64,000 nucleotides of DNA, taken from assembly GCA_007922195.1 (NCBI GenBank), contig ML681981.1:13245403-13309402 (forward strand), read 5' to 3'. Under the pieces are notes generated by a model that worked only from the letters and a program-made list of their open reading frames with translations, did not search any database and was not told the origin of the DNA. This stretch comes from Podocnemis expansa (taxonomy: Eukaryota > Chordata > Testudines > Podocnemididae). The position numbers and the translations under genes are program-made. Shown here one piece after another: positions 10,216-21,965 of the stretch; position 1 is the stretch's first letter, and every line of letters starts with the position of its first letter.

Positions 10216-11090
10216 GTCAGAAGGTAGGTTCACATTCCAGCCCGCCTTGAAATAAAGTTCATATAGCCAAGCTGTGAGTGTTGCAGTGCTTAGGTTCTAG
10301 GCCCTCTATCACCCAGTGAAATCCTCAAGTTAAATACTATATACAGCCCATAGGGAGCATTAGCTGCCAACAATGGGATTCACAGAAGCCAGTAAACTGA
10401 GTGGGAAACGAGTGACTAGGGAGCTAAATGAGTGGGGAACTGAGTGGGGAGCTACCTAAGCCTAAGATCAGAGATGTGAACTTGCCTACCCACTCATTTG
10501 ATACCACTGGATCAATGCCTTTTGCCATGGCAGTGGAGAAATAGACTGCGTATCACTGAGCTACCTCCTTGGGTGGGGTTGAGTCACAGTGTGGGTTATG
10601 GCCTTGGGATCAAGGTGCCCAGTAGTGTCAGTTTCCTTATAAGTCTGTCATTAGCAGTTCAGATGAGACCAAAGGAATGTAAGTCAGAGACAATTGCTTC
10701 TGCCTCTGATACAATAAGATGTAATAAATAAGTTGGTTAGTATTTAAAAGTGCCACCAGACTCCTTGTTTGTTTTGCTGAACTAGACTGACAAGGCTATT
10801 CCTCTGGAATGAGATCGTTGTTTGCAGTGCTGTTGTAGTTGTGTTGGTCCCAGAATATTAGCAAGACAAGGTAGGCGAAAAATTGGAAGAAGACAGAACT
10901 TTAATAGGCAAGGGGGCATAGTCTATTTAATGCAGCTCAGAATGCTAGAATTTTTTATTTATTTGAAAATTCATTATTAATCCCTTTGTTGATGCCTGAT
11001 ATGTCTGGTTTGTCAAACAAAACATTCCTCCTGCCAATCCCCTGTGCAACAAACACCAGCAGAACAACTGCTAGCCCACAAACACACTAA

Positions 11091-11511
11091 GGCTATGTCT
11101 GCACTGGCAATTTAGTTCAAATTAAGGAGGCTTAATTCTAACTAAATTAGTCCCTGTTGACACTGGACTTTCATTAAGGCCAATTAAGAAATTTCTTAAT
11201 TGGACTTAATGAAAGCTTAGTTCGAATTAATAAGAACTGCCTGTTAGTTTGAACTAAGCCTTAATTTGACTCCTGAGTTTGAACTAAGGACAGTATAGAC
11301 CTAAATTAACCCTTAATTCAACTTTATTAAATTCAAATTAAGGGCAGTTAGGTCGAATTAACAAAGTGTGGACTAAGTCGACTTAACTTTAAGTCGACTT
11401 AGTCCACTTTGTTATTCAACTTAATGAGGTCAAGTTTAGTTCAAACTGAAGTTGAATTTATTAGTTCAAATTAACAAATTCAACCTGACTTCTTCTAGTG
11501 TAGATATAGCC
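11091..11511 (+). mobile_element. Palindromic PIF/Harbinger-like MITE
   Basis: Inverted ends GGCTATGTCTGCACT and AGTGTAGATATAGCC are flanked by TAA on both sides (11,088-11,090; 11,512-11,514), fitting the TWA target duplication of PIF/Harbinger. The interior consists of TTAGTTCGAATTAA-like units and two long hairpins, at 11,169-11,216 and 11,360-11,413. No protein is encoded. Confidence 0.8.
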
Positions 11512-11533
11512 TAAGAGGACGTTTGTTCTATAC

Positions 11534-11897
11534 CAGCTGTATCAAACATGCACCCCACAGGCCAAATGTGGCCCACAAAGCTCTTCCATCAAGCCTGTGA
11601 TTGTGCTCTGTGGGACCACACTCCCTGGGGTGAGGGTGGGGGTCTTGCATACCCAGCACTCCACAGTGCTGCAAGAGTGTCAGGTCTCGCGACATCACAG
11701 AGCGCTGGGTGTGCAAGACTGCACTCTACGAGATCCTACTCGCTTCCTGAGAGAGAGAGTGGTATCATGGAGCGCAATTGCAGCACTCCACAGTGCTGCA
11801 GGCATGCCATAGTATTTGATTTATGGTATGTACAGCCCATGTAAAGTATATTTAAGGCAAATTTGGCCTGCCATAAGAAGTAAGTTTGACACCTCTG
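11534..11897 (+). mobile_element. hAT-like MITE
   Basis: The ends CAGCTGTATCAAAC and GTTTGACACCTCTG are imperfect inverted repeats. The flanks TTCTATAC (11,526) and CTCTATAC (11,898) form an 8-bp duplication with one mismatch. The interior has a CACTCCACAGTGCTGCA block repeated near 11,658 and 11,787. Confidence 0.8.
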
Positions 11898-12267
11898 CTC
11901 TATACAGTTGTGGATTTTTAAGGCTAGAAGGGGCAGTTATAATCCACTTGTCTGTCTTCCTTCATAAGCCATTGAACGTCACCAGTAATTACTGCATAGT
12001 AACCTGTGCTTAACAGACATCCAGTGATGAAAATCTAGCTGATCAGTAGATCAGGTGTTCCTATGATTCATTACCTTAGCTGTTATACATTTGTGCCTGA
12101 TTTCCAGTTTGAATTCTTCTAGCTTCAACTTCCAGCCACTGGATCTTGTTACGCAATTATCCGCTAGATTAAAGAGTGTGTAGGTACTTAGATTGTCTGT
12201 TCATTCTCTGTGTAATCTATAAATAATATGCCTCTATAGCTGAACAAATATTATTTGTTTTGAACAG

Positions 12268-12396
12268 TTGTTTAGTACAGGAGAGAGGAGAGCTTCAGCC
12301 TTGTACAAGGTCACAGTCCATGGAATTCCAGGCCCTGAGCCCTTTACAGTTTTCACTATAAATGAAGGGACCACAGCAGCACAGCTTCTTCATCAA
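12268..12396 (+). CDS. PLCE1: PLCE1 coding exon: RA1 domain, first part
   Basis: Bounded by TTGAACAG and GTAAGT. It encodes YKVTVHGIPGPEPFTVFTIN and then TAAQLLHQ. This is the first beta-hairpin and helix of the ubiquitin-like RA1 domain. RA1 of PLCE1 shows little Ras binding and is thought to contact scaffolds. Confidence 0.95.
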
Positions 12397-12434
12397 GTAA
12401 GTACACTTACTTGCCCCTTATGGAAAGTCACAAG

Positions 12435-12822
12435 GACTATGTCTACAAAGCCTTAGTTCAGACTTGCTCAGTCCAAACAAAGCAGTTCGAAGTTAGTTCA
12501 AACTAAACACGGGTTTAATGCAGCTAGTTCGAACTACAGGTTAGTTTGAACTAAAAAAAATGCATTTAGTCTGAACTAACCGCTAGTTCGAACTTATTTA
12601 ATTCAAACTAGCATGTCTACTTTGGGCTAGTTCAAACTAAATATGCAAATTAGTTTGAACTAAGTATTTAGTTTGGACTAATCAGCCAAACTAATTAGTT
12701 CGAACTAAGCTTTGCTAAAAATTCTTTAGTTCAAACTAGGCAAAGCCTAGTGCAGACAAGGTTCAAATTAGTTAGAGTTAAGGCTCCTTAATTTGAACTA
12801 ATTTGCTAGTGTAGACCTAGTC
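12435..12822 (+). mobile_element. Palindromic Harbinger-like MITE
   Basis: The ends GACTATGTCTAC and GTAGACCTAGTC are inverted and flanked by AAG on both sides. The interior repeats TTAGTTCGAACTA-like units in both orientations, as in the element at 11,091. Non-coding. Confidence 0.7.
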
Positions 12823-13559
12823 AAGAATCTATAGTAACTGGTGATGGGCCAGGCAGTGTCTGACTTTACTTCAATTATTTGGAGTCATTACATTTCCTAA
12901 AACTGATGCATTAACAAAAGTTTTTACCATCTTAAAGAACAAGAGATTGTGTTGAAAAGCTGTTTGCTAAGGAATTACTTGAACAGTTAATATACTGAAT
13001 TTTTCCACATCTTGACCTCTAGGTATTGATTTTTGAAATGCAATTGCATAACAAACTATATGTATTTAATTTAGTTTTCTTTTTGTAGTCCTGAAGTTAT
13101 TTGAATTGATCAATGTGACAAAAATAATTACCTAAAATTATAGGAGTGTACATTTTATTATAAGAAGGAGCTGCAGAGTTAATTGTTTAATGAAAAATCA
13201 GAAAGTCCATGTGACAAAAGTTTCTCATAACAAATCATCACATCAAATATTTTATCATAGCCTAACAGTTTCTTTTACTGTTTTATATATATTCAGTGTC
13301 AGAGCACCTCTGGTGGTTTTAATGACCACTGAGAAGTTCATTATAAGAATTCCTTATTGCCATATTAACTTGGGCTGGGAGGTCAACAAAAGGAGAGTTG
13401 GTCTTGCCCACTACTTGAAAGGAAGATGGGTCTGTGGAGACCATTGATTTCGTAGCTAACACTCTTCTTGAATCAGTGCTGAACCAAACCTGCAGCCTGG
13501 TGTTTGAATGTAGTTTGCTATTGAGGATACTGTCTTTCTGATGAAATGCAAAACTTGAA

Positions 13560-14050
13560 GGCTATGTCCACACGTACATTGGTATTTTGAAATAAGTTAT
13601 TTCAAAATGAGTTATTTCAAAATAAAGTCCTTATTTTGAAATAAGTTAATTTGAATTAAGGGGAAAGCTCAAAGTTAAATAGCATGTCCAAACTCAGGAC
13701 TAGTTATTTCGCTTTAGGAGAGGGGCACCATGGGAGGTGTGGCAACATGGCCCCCACCCTGAGCAATGCCCCCACCCAATATAGGCTAAAAGGAAGGCAC
13801 ATTGGGAAGGAGAAGGGCAAAAGTGTTATTTCGAAATTACATGTCCAAACAGCATACTTTCAAAATAACCATTTCGAAATAACAGCTGTTTTCCTTTAAA
13901 GGAGGTTTAAGCTATTTCGAAATGACGGCTCTTATTTCAAAATGACAGAGCCTGTCATTTCAAGATAAGAATACATCATGTGGCCCTAATCTTTTTTATT
14001 TCGAAATAACCAGTGTTATTTCAAAATAAAAGAGACATGTGGACATACCC
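13560..14050 (+). mobile_element. MITE built of TTTCGAAATAA units
   Basis: Ends GCTATGTCCACACGT and ACATGTGGACATACCC are inverted, and GAA flanks both sides. The interior repeatedly uses TTATTTCGAAATAA and derived TTATTTCAAAATAA units. It shares a block with the element at 19,539 (GAGTTATTTCAAAATAA and GGACTTTATTTCGAAATAA), so the two belong to one family. Confidence 0.75.
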
Positions 14051-14696
14051 GAAGTTAGGACCACCAGTGATTATTAAAAATGATGTTTACCTAGCAGAGT
14101 TTTTGTTTATATTGCGGTTTGATCCCTTCTTAAATTTACAGCATAAATAGGCTTTATTGAAAATATTTATTTGGGGTCTTTGGAAGTTAATGTTTTTATA
14201 AATAAACATTTAAAATAACCAGAATTTTAGGAGTTTGGTATAAGCTTTTTCAAATCACTTTGCCCTGATCTCAGCATACAGTATGTGAACTGTTTAGTAG
14301 ACCAATGCCCTTGTTCCTCTGGGTTGCTGTGGCATAAAGCTGCCTAAAGCTAGTTTAGGTGGTCACTTCAGGGGAAGCCTGAGGTTGGGTAGAGCAACCA
14401 TAGTGCATTCCCCAACTTGTCCTGGCGCAGCCCTGAAACCTCTAATTTACTGATAACTAACCACCTATTTTAGGGGATACACAGCCACCAACTTAGGACA
14501 TGCACATAAGTTTTTATTTTTTTTCCATATATATTCACTCTTGATATACATTTAATGCACTTGTGTACAGATTCTTTTGGACAGTTTCCTATGGCTTTGT
14601 GCCTAAGTCCTGAATGCCCTTGTGCCTCCAACCAAGGGCAAGAGTGAGACTGGGCACAACCTCCATGCAGTTCCTTCTCATCAGCTCAGACTGAGG

Positions 14697-14935
14697 CTTC
14701 ATCTACATGACATACTTATATCTGAACTGCTTCACTCCATTGTGAAAAATCCACGTCCCTGAGTGACCTAGTTATTTCAGCCTTAACCCCGCATGTACAC
14801 AGCACCACTCACAGAGCTGGAGTTATTAGAGAGAGCTCTGTCCCATCAGCTAAGGGCATCTTCACCAGATGTGCTACAGCAGTGCAGCTGTGCTGTGATA
14901 AATTTGTAGAACAGACCTACCCCAAGTCAGAATTT
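14697..14935 (+). repeat. Probable MITE, related to 62,863-63,122
   Basis: Begins CTTCATCTACATGACA and contains GAGAGAGCTCTGTCCCATCA, close to GAGAGAGCTCTCCCATCA in the element at 62,863. Ends are not well defined. Confidence 0.45.
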
Positions 14936-15244
14936 ATAGTATCTGAGCTGAGCTCTTCATGCATTCTGCAGTCTATTCTTTCTTGTGGAAATAAATGTAT
15001 GTTGTTAAGCTCTTAGTGGATACTTAATTAGGCCCAAACTGTAAAGGTATTTAGCCACCCCCTAACTCCCATTGAAGCCAGCGGGCTTAGGTACCCAAAT
15101 ATCTTTGAGGATCTGGCCTTAACATTGAATGTTAGTAATTTGATTTTCTTCATCCCCTGCTTTTTCCCCTCAAGGAAATTATTTTGTTCACATGTCTGTA
15201 TTCCTGACACTGGAACTGGGATCAATCACTATGAGTGAAGATAA

Positions 15245-17690
15245 ATGGCCAGGTTTCAAAACTGGCCTTTCATGCAAGGCTGTCATGCCTTTAAGTGATG
15301 AGTATACCAGATGCTTCTTGTGTTTGGGAGAAGGCACATGATAAAGAAATGTGCCATCTGTAAATAATTTTCTAAGAGAACTCAGAGAGCTAGATAATAT
15401 CATTTAAAAACATTTCTTTTGGAGAGGTCTGCGCATCCTTCCTCAGCCCTCAGGGTGCTGGGGCAGAAACCTTTGAACCAAGGGTTTTCAAACTGGGGGT
15501 TGAGACCACCTCGAGGGGTTGTGAAGTTATGGAGAGGTTTGTGAATTGTCAGCCCCCATGCATGCCGTGGCTACAGCTGTCAGCCCCATTCATAGTGGTC
15601 AGGTAGCAGTGGCTGCTTGCCAGATGCTCAGAAGGCCATGCTGTCCTCAGCAGCTGAAAGAATTATTCAGCATCAAGCCTCTGAATGAGAATCGCCAAAT
15701 ACCGATTTACAGACAAGCTGCCTCAAAATAAAAAGGAATAATTTGTCTATTCTTGCCACGTGTCAGATTGTAGCATGCACAACCCTCCAGAAGCCCTTAA
15801 ATGCAGATATGGTTTTCACAATTATGGTGACCTCAACTGCCAAGAGGAAATCCTGTTGGCTTCATTGTTCAGGTATCCCTAGAGAAATAACAATTAAGGA
15901 TCTCTCAGTTGAGGGGTGTCAACTTTTTAATGTAAAAACACATGAGGATGTATGTCTTATGAAAGACAGGCACCACACTAAGTGTAAGAATTTTAAACCT
16001 CAGCCACAACAAAGGCAAGCCTTTTAGCCTCAATATAGAGAACAAAACTGCCTAGAAAATGTCAGAAGATTTCCAGAAGGAAGTCACCTGCATCCATCTC
16101 CATCAACCTCCATAAACATCCAGGCAGCAAATTTGACAGCTTGGCTAAGATATTATTTTGTTGGAAAATTGTTTAATGTCTATTGATTCTGAGCATGAAT
16201 CAGTGGCTCTGGAAACAGTAGAAAATTATTCCATCTAGTTTCAGATGCCTCCCAACTTCTATCCACCTTTCCCTTCTGTATTCAGGGAACTCTCTTATAC
16301 ATCAGGAGGTGCAGTTACTTCTAACCATCAGCTCAGTGGAAGAAGTTCCTCATTATTTTCTGATTCCCGAAAAGAAAAGTGGTTAGTGACCGGCTTTGGA
16401 CCTGAGTAGCTTAACACCTTCATCTATGAGCTGAAATTCAGGCTGGAGATCTCACCCTCTGGCATTTTGTCTTTCTCGCTATTCTTCTGTCAGCAGCACC
16501 CAGGGGATTCATAAAATGCTTAGCAGTAGTGGCTAAGAGTCCAAGTTTTTCCCATGCTAACTGGCCCAGTTGTGGGAAATTACATCAGTGGGCAGAGGTA
16601 TTGTGTCTGTGTAAGAGAGGGGTTGGTACACCAGGTCATGTCCTCCTCACGCCCCAGATTTCTGTCAGGGTTTGCCAGCTCCACTTGGTTACATGGTATG
16701 GCTCTGCCACAGCTGTGTCCTACGTGGCGAGGAAGGAGCAAGAGCTGGGAACTGCAGGGAGAGGGCCATTGCTTTCCAGGAAAAGAGAGGGAGTGTAAGG
16801 GGAGGCCTGCCAGGGGTGGAGGGGGGGCATTACTCAAGCTGCTCTTGGGGCACGGTTATCCCTTTTAGGCCTGAAAGTAAACAAAGTAAGTACTGGCTCC
16901 AGCACAGAAATTAGAATTCATAGGAGCGATTCCAGAGCTCATAACAGAAATGGCTTATATGCAACTAACTGATTTCAAACAGCAGTAAAAGTTGCCTGTT
17001 CACACACAAGCTCACAACTGTATATCAATGAGACTGTGCTGCACTCTGCCAAACTACCCAACCTGCTGAATCATCTGTGTAACTTGGCATGCAAGACTTC
17101 ACTACTGCTGCACACAGGAATAAATGACATCTATATATTTGCCAAGTAAACAGAAGCTGGATACATCCATGCACATTCTGTCAGAAATCCTGCAGCATTA
17201 GCTAACTGGGTAGATGGATGCACTGAAAGGCTGTGGGCAGGAATACCATTCTCCCATTCGTTACACAGACGACTGTGACAGACACCCACAGGGCCCATTT
17301 AGACAACAGCAAGACCCAAGATATGTGGATGTCACAATGTCCTGGAGCGGAGAACGGTTTGTCAAGCATGCTAAACTTTTCACACAGTCCTAATGGAGTA
17401 ATGGCACAAATTATGACAGTACTACAAGCTGTGTTTTATCTAAACAAGCAAGGGCGCGTAAGATCCACTCTTCTGTGGCAAGCAGTTGTATGTCTTTGGC
17501 ATGTTTCTGTACATCATTAACAAGGTTCGGTGAGTGGGTATGCTACCCCAGCTACAGCATGTGCTGATAGATAACCTCAGTGGATAATTTTCAAAATACC
17601 ATTGGCTTGCCCACAAACAGTTCAAGAGACAGCATCATACACTAGACTGCTTTGCCACCAGAAAGCCGAGATTTCAGGAACATGACCAGG
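15245..17690 (+). pseudogene. Third, ancient DIRS-like gag-pol remnant
   Basis: At 15,247-15,345 one frame gives PGFKTG...MPLSDEYTRCFLCLGEG, matching the DIRS gag start (PGFKTCETC...CLRCLGEAH). At about 15,855-15,975 the frame gives CWLHCSGIPREITIKDLSVE, matching WLHTAALPRELHNKIEDLPF of the minus-strand gag. At 16,240-16,520 weak RT-like text occurs. At 17,415-17,515 QAVFYLNKQGRVRSTLLWQA matches the RNase H segment VYYVNRQGGARFPSLCAEA. Near 17,640 LDCFATRKPRF matches the IDLFATAATTKCPKF block. The order is the same as in the two clearer copies. It is riddled with stops and interrupted by a repeat at 16,600-16,870. Terminal repeats were not found. Confidence 0.75.
16600..16870 (+). repeat. Unclassified interspersed repeat, copy B
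   Basis: Partner of 9,090-9,540 by shared ordered blocks. It interrupts the DIRS-like remnant, so it inserted later. No coding potential is claimed. Confidence 0.5.
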
Positions 17691-17798
17691 GCAGTTGAAT
17701 CAAGGGGCAGGACAGGGTCAAACCGCACATTGGGACTCATGGTGGATTTGGTAGTCTGGAGCCAGGCCAGGGTCACCGCCAAGGCTTAGTGTTCAAGT

Positions 17799-17900
17799 CA
17801 GGGGTGGGCAGTGAGGGCCAGATCAACTCAGTGGCGAAGCATGAATTCAAGAACAGGAGTGGGTCTAGCAACAATACATTTCCTACCCTTAGCTGTTTGT
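17799..17900 (+). repeat. hAT-like end fragment
   Basis: CAGGGGTGGGCAGTGAGGGC resembles the end of a common reptile hAT-like short element, also seen degraded at 39,550. I could not find the other end. Confidence 0.4.
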
Positions 17901-18094
17901 GGATGTTTCCGGCACTGATGCTAATTTGGGTAGGGCTATCCAACAAGTGCTGTTTATGTACACCTTGCACTCACCCACCCAAGGGACACGCACCTGAAGA
18001 AACATTTACCTGACTGTAACTAATGTACGCACGTACATACCATTCCCCCTCCCCAGTAACACTGAGTGATAGCTGCGTTCGTAGGGCAAACGCA

Positions 18095-18660
18095 GTAAGG
18101 GCCCCCCCCCCAGCCACTATTTTTGGCAGGGAGCATGGGGGGGGGGCAAAAAAATGAGTTTAAAACACTTTAAATGATCTAAAACTAGCCTTTTTAAACA
18201 TGGGGGGGGGAAGGGGGGCTTTCTCCTCTTCATGGCCAAGTGAGTCGTGCCTAGCTGAGCGGCTCTTGCTAGGCATCTGTGACCTTTGGGGGGGGGGGGG
18301 GCAGCAAGGGACTGCACTACCCCCACCATGCTAGCTCTATGCCCTCACTATCAGCCAGAATGCCCTGACCAGCCCGTGGAAAAAAACCAAAACCAAAAAC
18401 CACCCATGGACATCAGACAGCAGTGCCTGCACAGTGCCATATGCATGAGGCTGTGCCTGGTGCAGTCCCCGTCCCCCTGTCCCCCCCGTCAGCAGGGATC
18501 TGGCTTGTCATTTGTTCCCCCCCCCCCATATGCAGTTGCGGGCTAGGGACAGTACCACCTCCCCTTAGGCTGGGGGAAGGGCCTTTAGCAGCCATTTAAA
18601 GAGCTGATTACTGGTTAACCAATTAGGGTTTTACATCCCTACTGGGTGGGGGGGCATGCT
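18095..18660. repeat. GC-rich homopolymer tracts
   Basis: Contains several runs of 7-12 G or C (near 18,101, 18,137, 18,201, 18,288, 18,521 and 18,649). They may derive from a degraded repeat and are prone to sequencing error. Confidence 0.6.
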
Positions 18661-19538
18661 TCAAAAATGAAGCACTGATGCTACCAGCGCCATGGTAGTA
18701 TATGAGTCAACATCTCTAGGTTATGGGGCAGAACGTGCAGCAGCCTGAAGCTGCCACACTAACAGTGCATGTGCTAGTTGAATGCTGGTGTTGCCATAAG
18801 ACCAGTTTTCCTGCATCTCACTGACCAGCATTGTGATTAGGGAGCAACTAAAATAAGGCCTAATCTGATGCTTTGTGTGACATTCAGCCTGAGGCTTTGT
18901 GATGATTTGAAACGTTCTGGTTAAAGTAATACTTTTCCACCACACTGGGCCAACTAACCACCTGACAGTTCCTGAGGTGTTTCTGAGCTAGTCAGAAATG
19001 ACTTTAGAAAACGTCCAGTCTGCTTGTCAAAGCCCTTCCTCAAAGCAGTGTCTGTTTGGAGGTACCCTAGGCTATTAACTGGGCCCCAAACTACTGTATC
19101 CTTTGAAGTGCTTGTGCAGAATAGCTGACCATGATGGTAAAGCTTGCTAATGACAAAGGTTTGTCTCTAGTCCTAAAGAACTGTTAGACCCACACAGTAC
19201 CTAGCACTATTTTAATGTTTGGGCAATGATGCAAAATCTTCTTGGGTTAGACTGGTTGCCCTTGTGAAAAGGGCAAAATTTTCTGTGTAATTCTTTTAAT
19301 ATGCTAGAAGTGCTTCCTTCGGGAGTGTTAAAAAAAACAACCAGAACCTAAAACTAATCAACTTAACAGGGAATATTATTTCTGCAGTAGGACAATAGTA
19401 TACTGTCCTGGAATTATGAATTTTCTGGCTAGCCAAATTGGACAATTCAAATAGTGTTACCTTGTTTGGAATAGTTAGCTGGCTGGTTAACTGAAAGAGA
19501 CCTGTACATTAGTTACGAGTAGCACATCAAAAACATTT

Positions 19539-19940
19539 GGGTATGTCCACACAGGCTTCTTATTTCAAAACAACAGAGGTTGTTTCGAAATAAGAAGTGG
19601 CATGTTCACATGACGCACCGTTATTTCCAAACCGTTAAACCTCACATCTAATCAAAATAGCTGTTGTTTTGAAATGGTTGTTTTGAAACCATGGCGTTCG
19701 GACACGTTGTTTCGAAACACCACCATTGTTTCTAAACAACTGTTTTGCAACATGTCTGAACGGCCTTGTTTCGAAATAACCATTTCAAAACAACGGCTAT
19801 TTTGAAAGTTGACTTTCCCTTAATTCGAATTAACAAACTGTTAATTCAAATTAACTTATTTTGAAATAAGGACTTTATTTCGAAATAACTCATTTCAAAA
19901 TGAGTTATTTCAAAATAATGATGTGCATGTGGACATAGTT
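19539..19940 (+). mobile_element. MITE built of TTTCGAAATAA units, second copy
   Basis: Ends GGTATGTCCACACAGG and CATGTGGACATAG are inverted. The interior contains TTGTTTCGAAA and TTATTTCGAAATAA units and shares its right arm with the left arm of the element at 13,560. I could not fix the target duplication. Confidence 0.7.
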
Positions 19941-20054
19941 TGTCTACAGCACCAGAATTAACTCATTGCTATTAAAAGCATTCTGTATACACGTTCATAA
20001 ACTATTTGTGCCTCACATTCTAATAGTTTGCTATGCGTTGTGCTTCTGTCTCAG

Positions 20055-20264
20055 ATTTTGGCTACCACAAAAAGCACTGAATCATGTGCTCCAGATTATT
20101 TTCTGATGGAGGAAAAATGTTTTATATCTAAAGAAAAAACCGAGGGCAGGAAACCGCCATTCCAAAGAATGATTGGTCCTGAGGAAGGGCTAGTACAGAT
20201 TTTGAACAGCTGGTTCCCAGAAGAAGGATATGTTGGAAGAATAATCTTAAAAACCCAAGAGGAA
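20055..20264 (+). CDS. PLCE1: PLCE1 coding exon: RA1 domain, end
   Basis: Bounded by GTCTCAG and GTAAGT. It encodes [28 protein letters not shown] and [15 protein letters not shown], the second half of RA1, which ends with the conserved GRIILK strand. It joins in frame with the exon at 12,268. Confidence 0.95.
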
Positions 20265-21603
20265 GTAAGTCTGTTTTGGAAAAACTGTCATTTACATACA
20301 TAGCTAAAATAATTATCAGAAGAGGGACAAACAAGCATGACATTTGGTTTGCTAACTGCAAGTTAGGCTTATTGAGATGTATAGCATTAGAGGACAGCTG
20401 AGCACTGTCAAGTTTTAGGCACCTATGATTTAGTATAGGGGTGCAAAGCCAGAATCACTATCACAAAGCCCTGTTGCTCTCTGAAATGCAAGATGTCATT
20501 GTTGTCATTGTTATTCATAAATCTGAATCTGCTTGTACTGAGCACTATAAACAAAAATTCAGTCTTTGTCTCCCAGTTTAGAATTTTAAATGATTTGCTA
20601 CAAAGGGATGTCAAATGTAGACAATGAAAGGAGTAAGGTAGGTGAGGGGCATGGCTGTTAGATCACAGTTATTAGCAAGAGTATAGCATGGAGACAGCAA
20701 GGCTCTCTCTTATCTACATTGAAAATTACCTTTAGATAAAGGACCTCAGCAATTGAGAGGACAGTGAAGTTGTTGTCAGCACTAGAAAACAGGAGAAGAG
20801 GCGGTATTCTAGAGAGACGAGGAGTCAGTTTTAGCTGCTGGCAGGACATCCATGATGTGTCCTCAGAAACATGCCTGGATATGGGTTCAGGTGGAGAAAG
20901 AGAAGTCAGATATGGAAAGGGCCCCTAATGAAATGACATGGTTTTCAGAAGTACTGGGCACCTGAAACTCCTCTTGGCAAGCTCAGTGTTCAGTGCCACG
21001 CACGTACTTTGACACCGTGTGCATTTGTAAAACCATATGTATCCGGTAGTTTTAGATAAACACACACAATTTGGATGAGTTTAAGTGGAGAAGCCCTTGG
21101 GAATATGCCAGAACATGAAGTTGTCAGACAAATTTTATACGGTAAATGTGGCCCTTTCTGTTCCACTTCTTCTACAACTTTGTTAAATAAAATTGTTATT
21201 AGCTATCCTTTAGCTTAGCCTCCAACCCAACCTTATTGTGCTGCATTTACTTTATCCTCCACGTGAACAAAAGGTTACTTGGTGTAAATTTGCTTGGGGG
21301 AACAAGCAAAAGCTTATGCAGTTGAGTGTGTTATTTTGAGTTTTGTATGAGTGACGTTCCCTGAGTTAGCACGTGTACCTTTCATTTCTGAAAATGGTCA
21401 AACTCCATCTTAAATTGTAACAGAAAACTTGTACGAAGATTGTCTTAGCTTCCATGGAACACTAGTCCCCATCAAAACACCTGCAGTGCGGCAGGTGGCA
21501 CACATAGGTGGCAGGCTATGAAAGTGCATTAACAGTCCCATGATGTTATGTAAGAACCTTTTAAAAATTCCACCTTCTTTTTTTGTTTTCATTCTCTTTA
21601 CAG
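20265..21603 (+). other. PLCE1 intron, no gene or named repeat
   Basis: 1.3-kb AT-rich intron between RA1 and RA2 exons. I see nothing else recognisable. Confidence 0.7.
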
Positions 21604-21762
21604 ACAGGGAAGGAGAAACCTTTTTTTCAAGAAGAGAAAGATGCAAATATTAACTCTGAGGATGATAGTTTCTTTGTTCAAGTGCACGATGTTTCCCCAG
21701 AGCAGCCTCGGACTGTCATCAAAGCTCCGCGCCTTAGCACAGCACAGGATGTCATACAACAG
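21604..21762 (+). CDS. PLCE1: PLCE1 coding exon: RA2 domain, first part
   Basis: Bounded by TTTACAG and GTAGAC. It encodes the acidic linker and then [20 protein letters not shown] and [12 protein letters not shown], the first hairpin and helix of RA2. RA2 binds GTP-loaded Ras and Rap. The lysine and arginine in VIKAPR lie in the strand that faces the GTPase in homologous complexes. Confidence 0.96.
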
Positions 21763-21965
21763 GTAGACAACCTTCTTTCGGTTCTTTTACCCATTTGCGT
21801 TCAGTAAATCCACCACCTATTGCTAGGAGTGGGTTCCTACTAGATGCTTTAGCTGAGTTTGGGGACAGACGCTGAGCACCAGCTCTTGTGCGTCTGCTGA
21901 TGTGGACTAAGCCCGTGCTCAGAAACTACAATGGGGTATTAGGTCTTTAATGTGCCTTCTGTTTT

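Larger units (their letters stand above)
9978..12267 (+). other. PLCE1 intron packed with three short DNA transposons
   Basis: Contains a hAT-like element 10,038-10,215, a palindromic PIF/Harbinger-like element 11,091-11,511 and a hAT-like element 11,534-11,897. Other parts are ordinary intron. Confidence 0.8.
12397..20054 (+). other. PLCE1 intron with MITEs and an old DIRS remnant
   Basis: Largest intron of the window on this strand (7.7 kb). It holds palindromic elements at 12,435-12,822, 13,560-14,050 and 19,539-19,940, a weaker one near 14,697-14,935, the DIRS-like remnant 15,245-17,690 and GC-rich homopolymer tracts near 18,100-18,660. The rest is unremarkable. Confidence 0.75.

Noticed and set aside
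18117..18595. Proline- and glycine-rich frames near 18.1-18.6 kb
   Set aside because: They arise from G and C homopolymers and lack any conserved motif.
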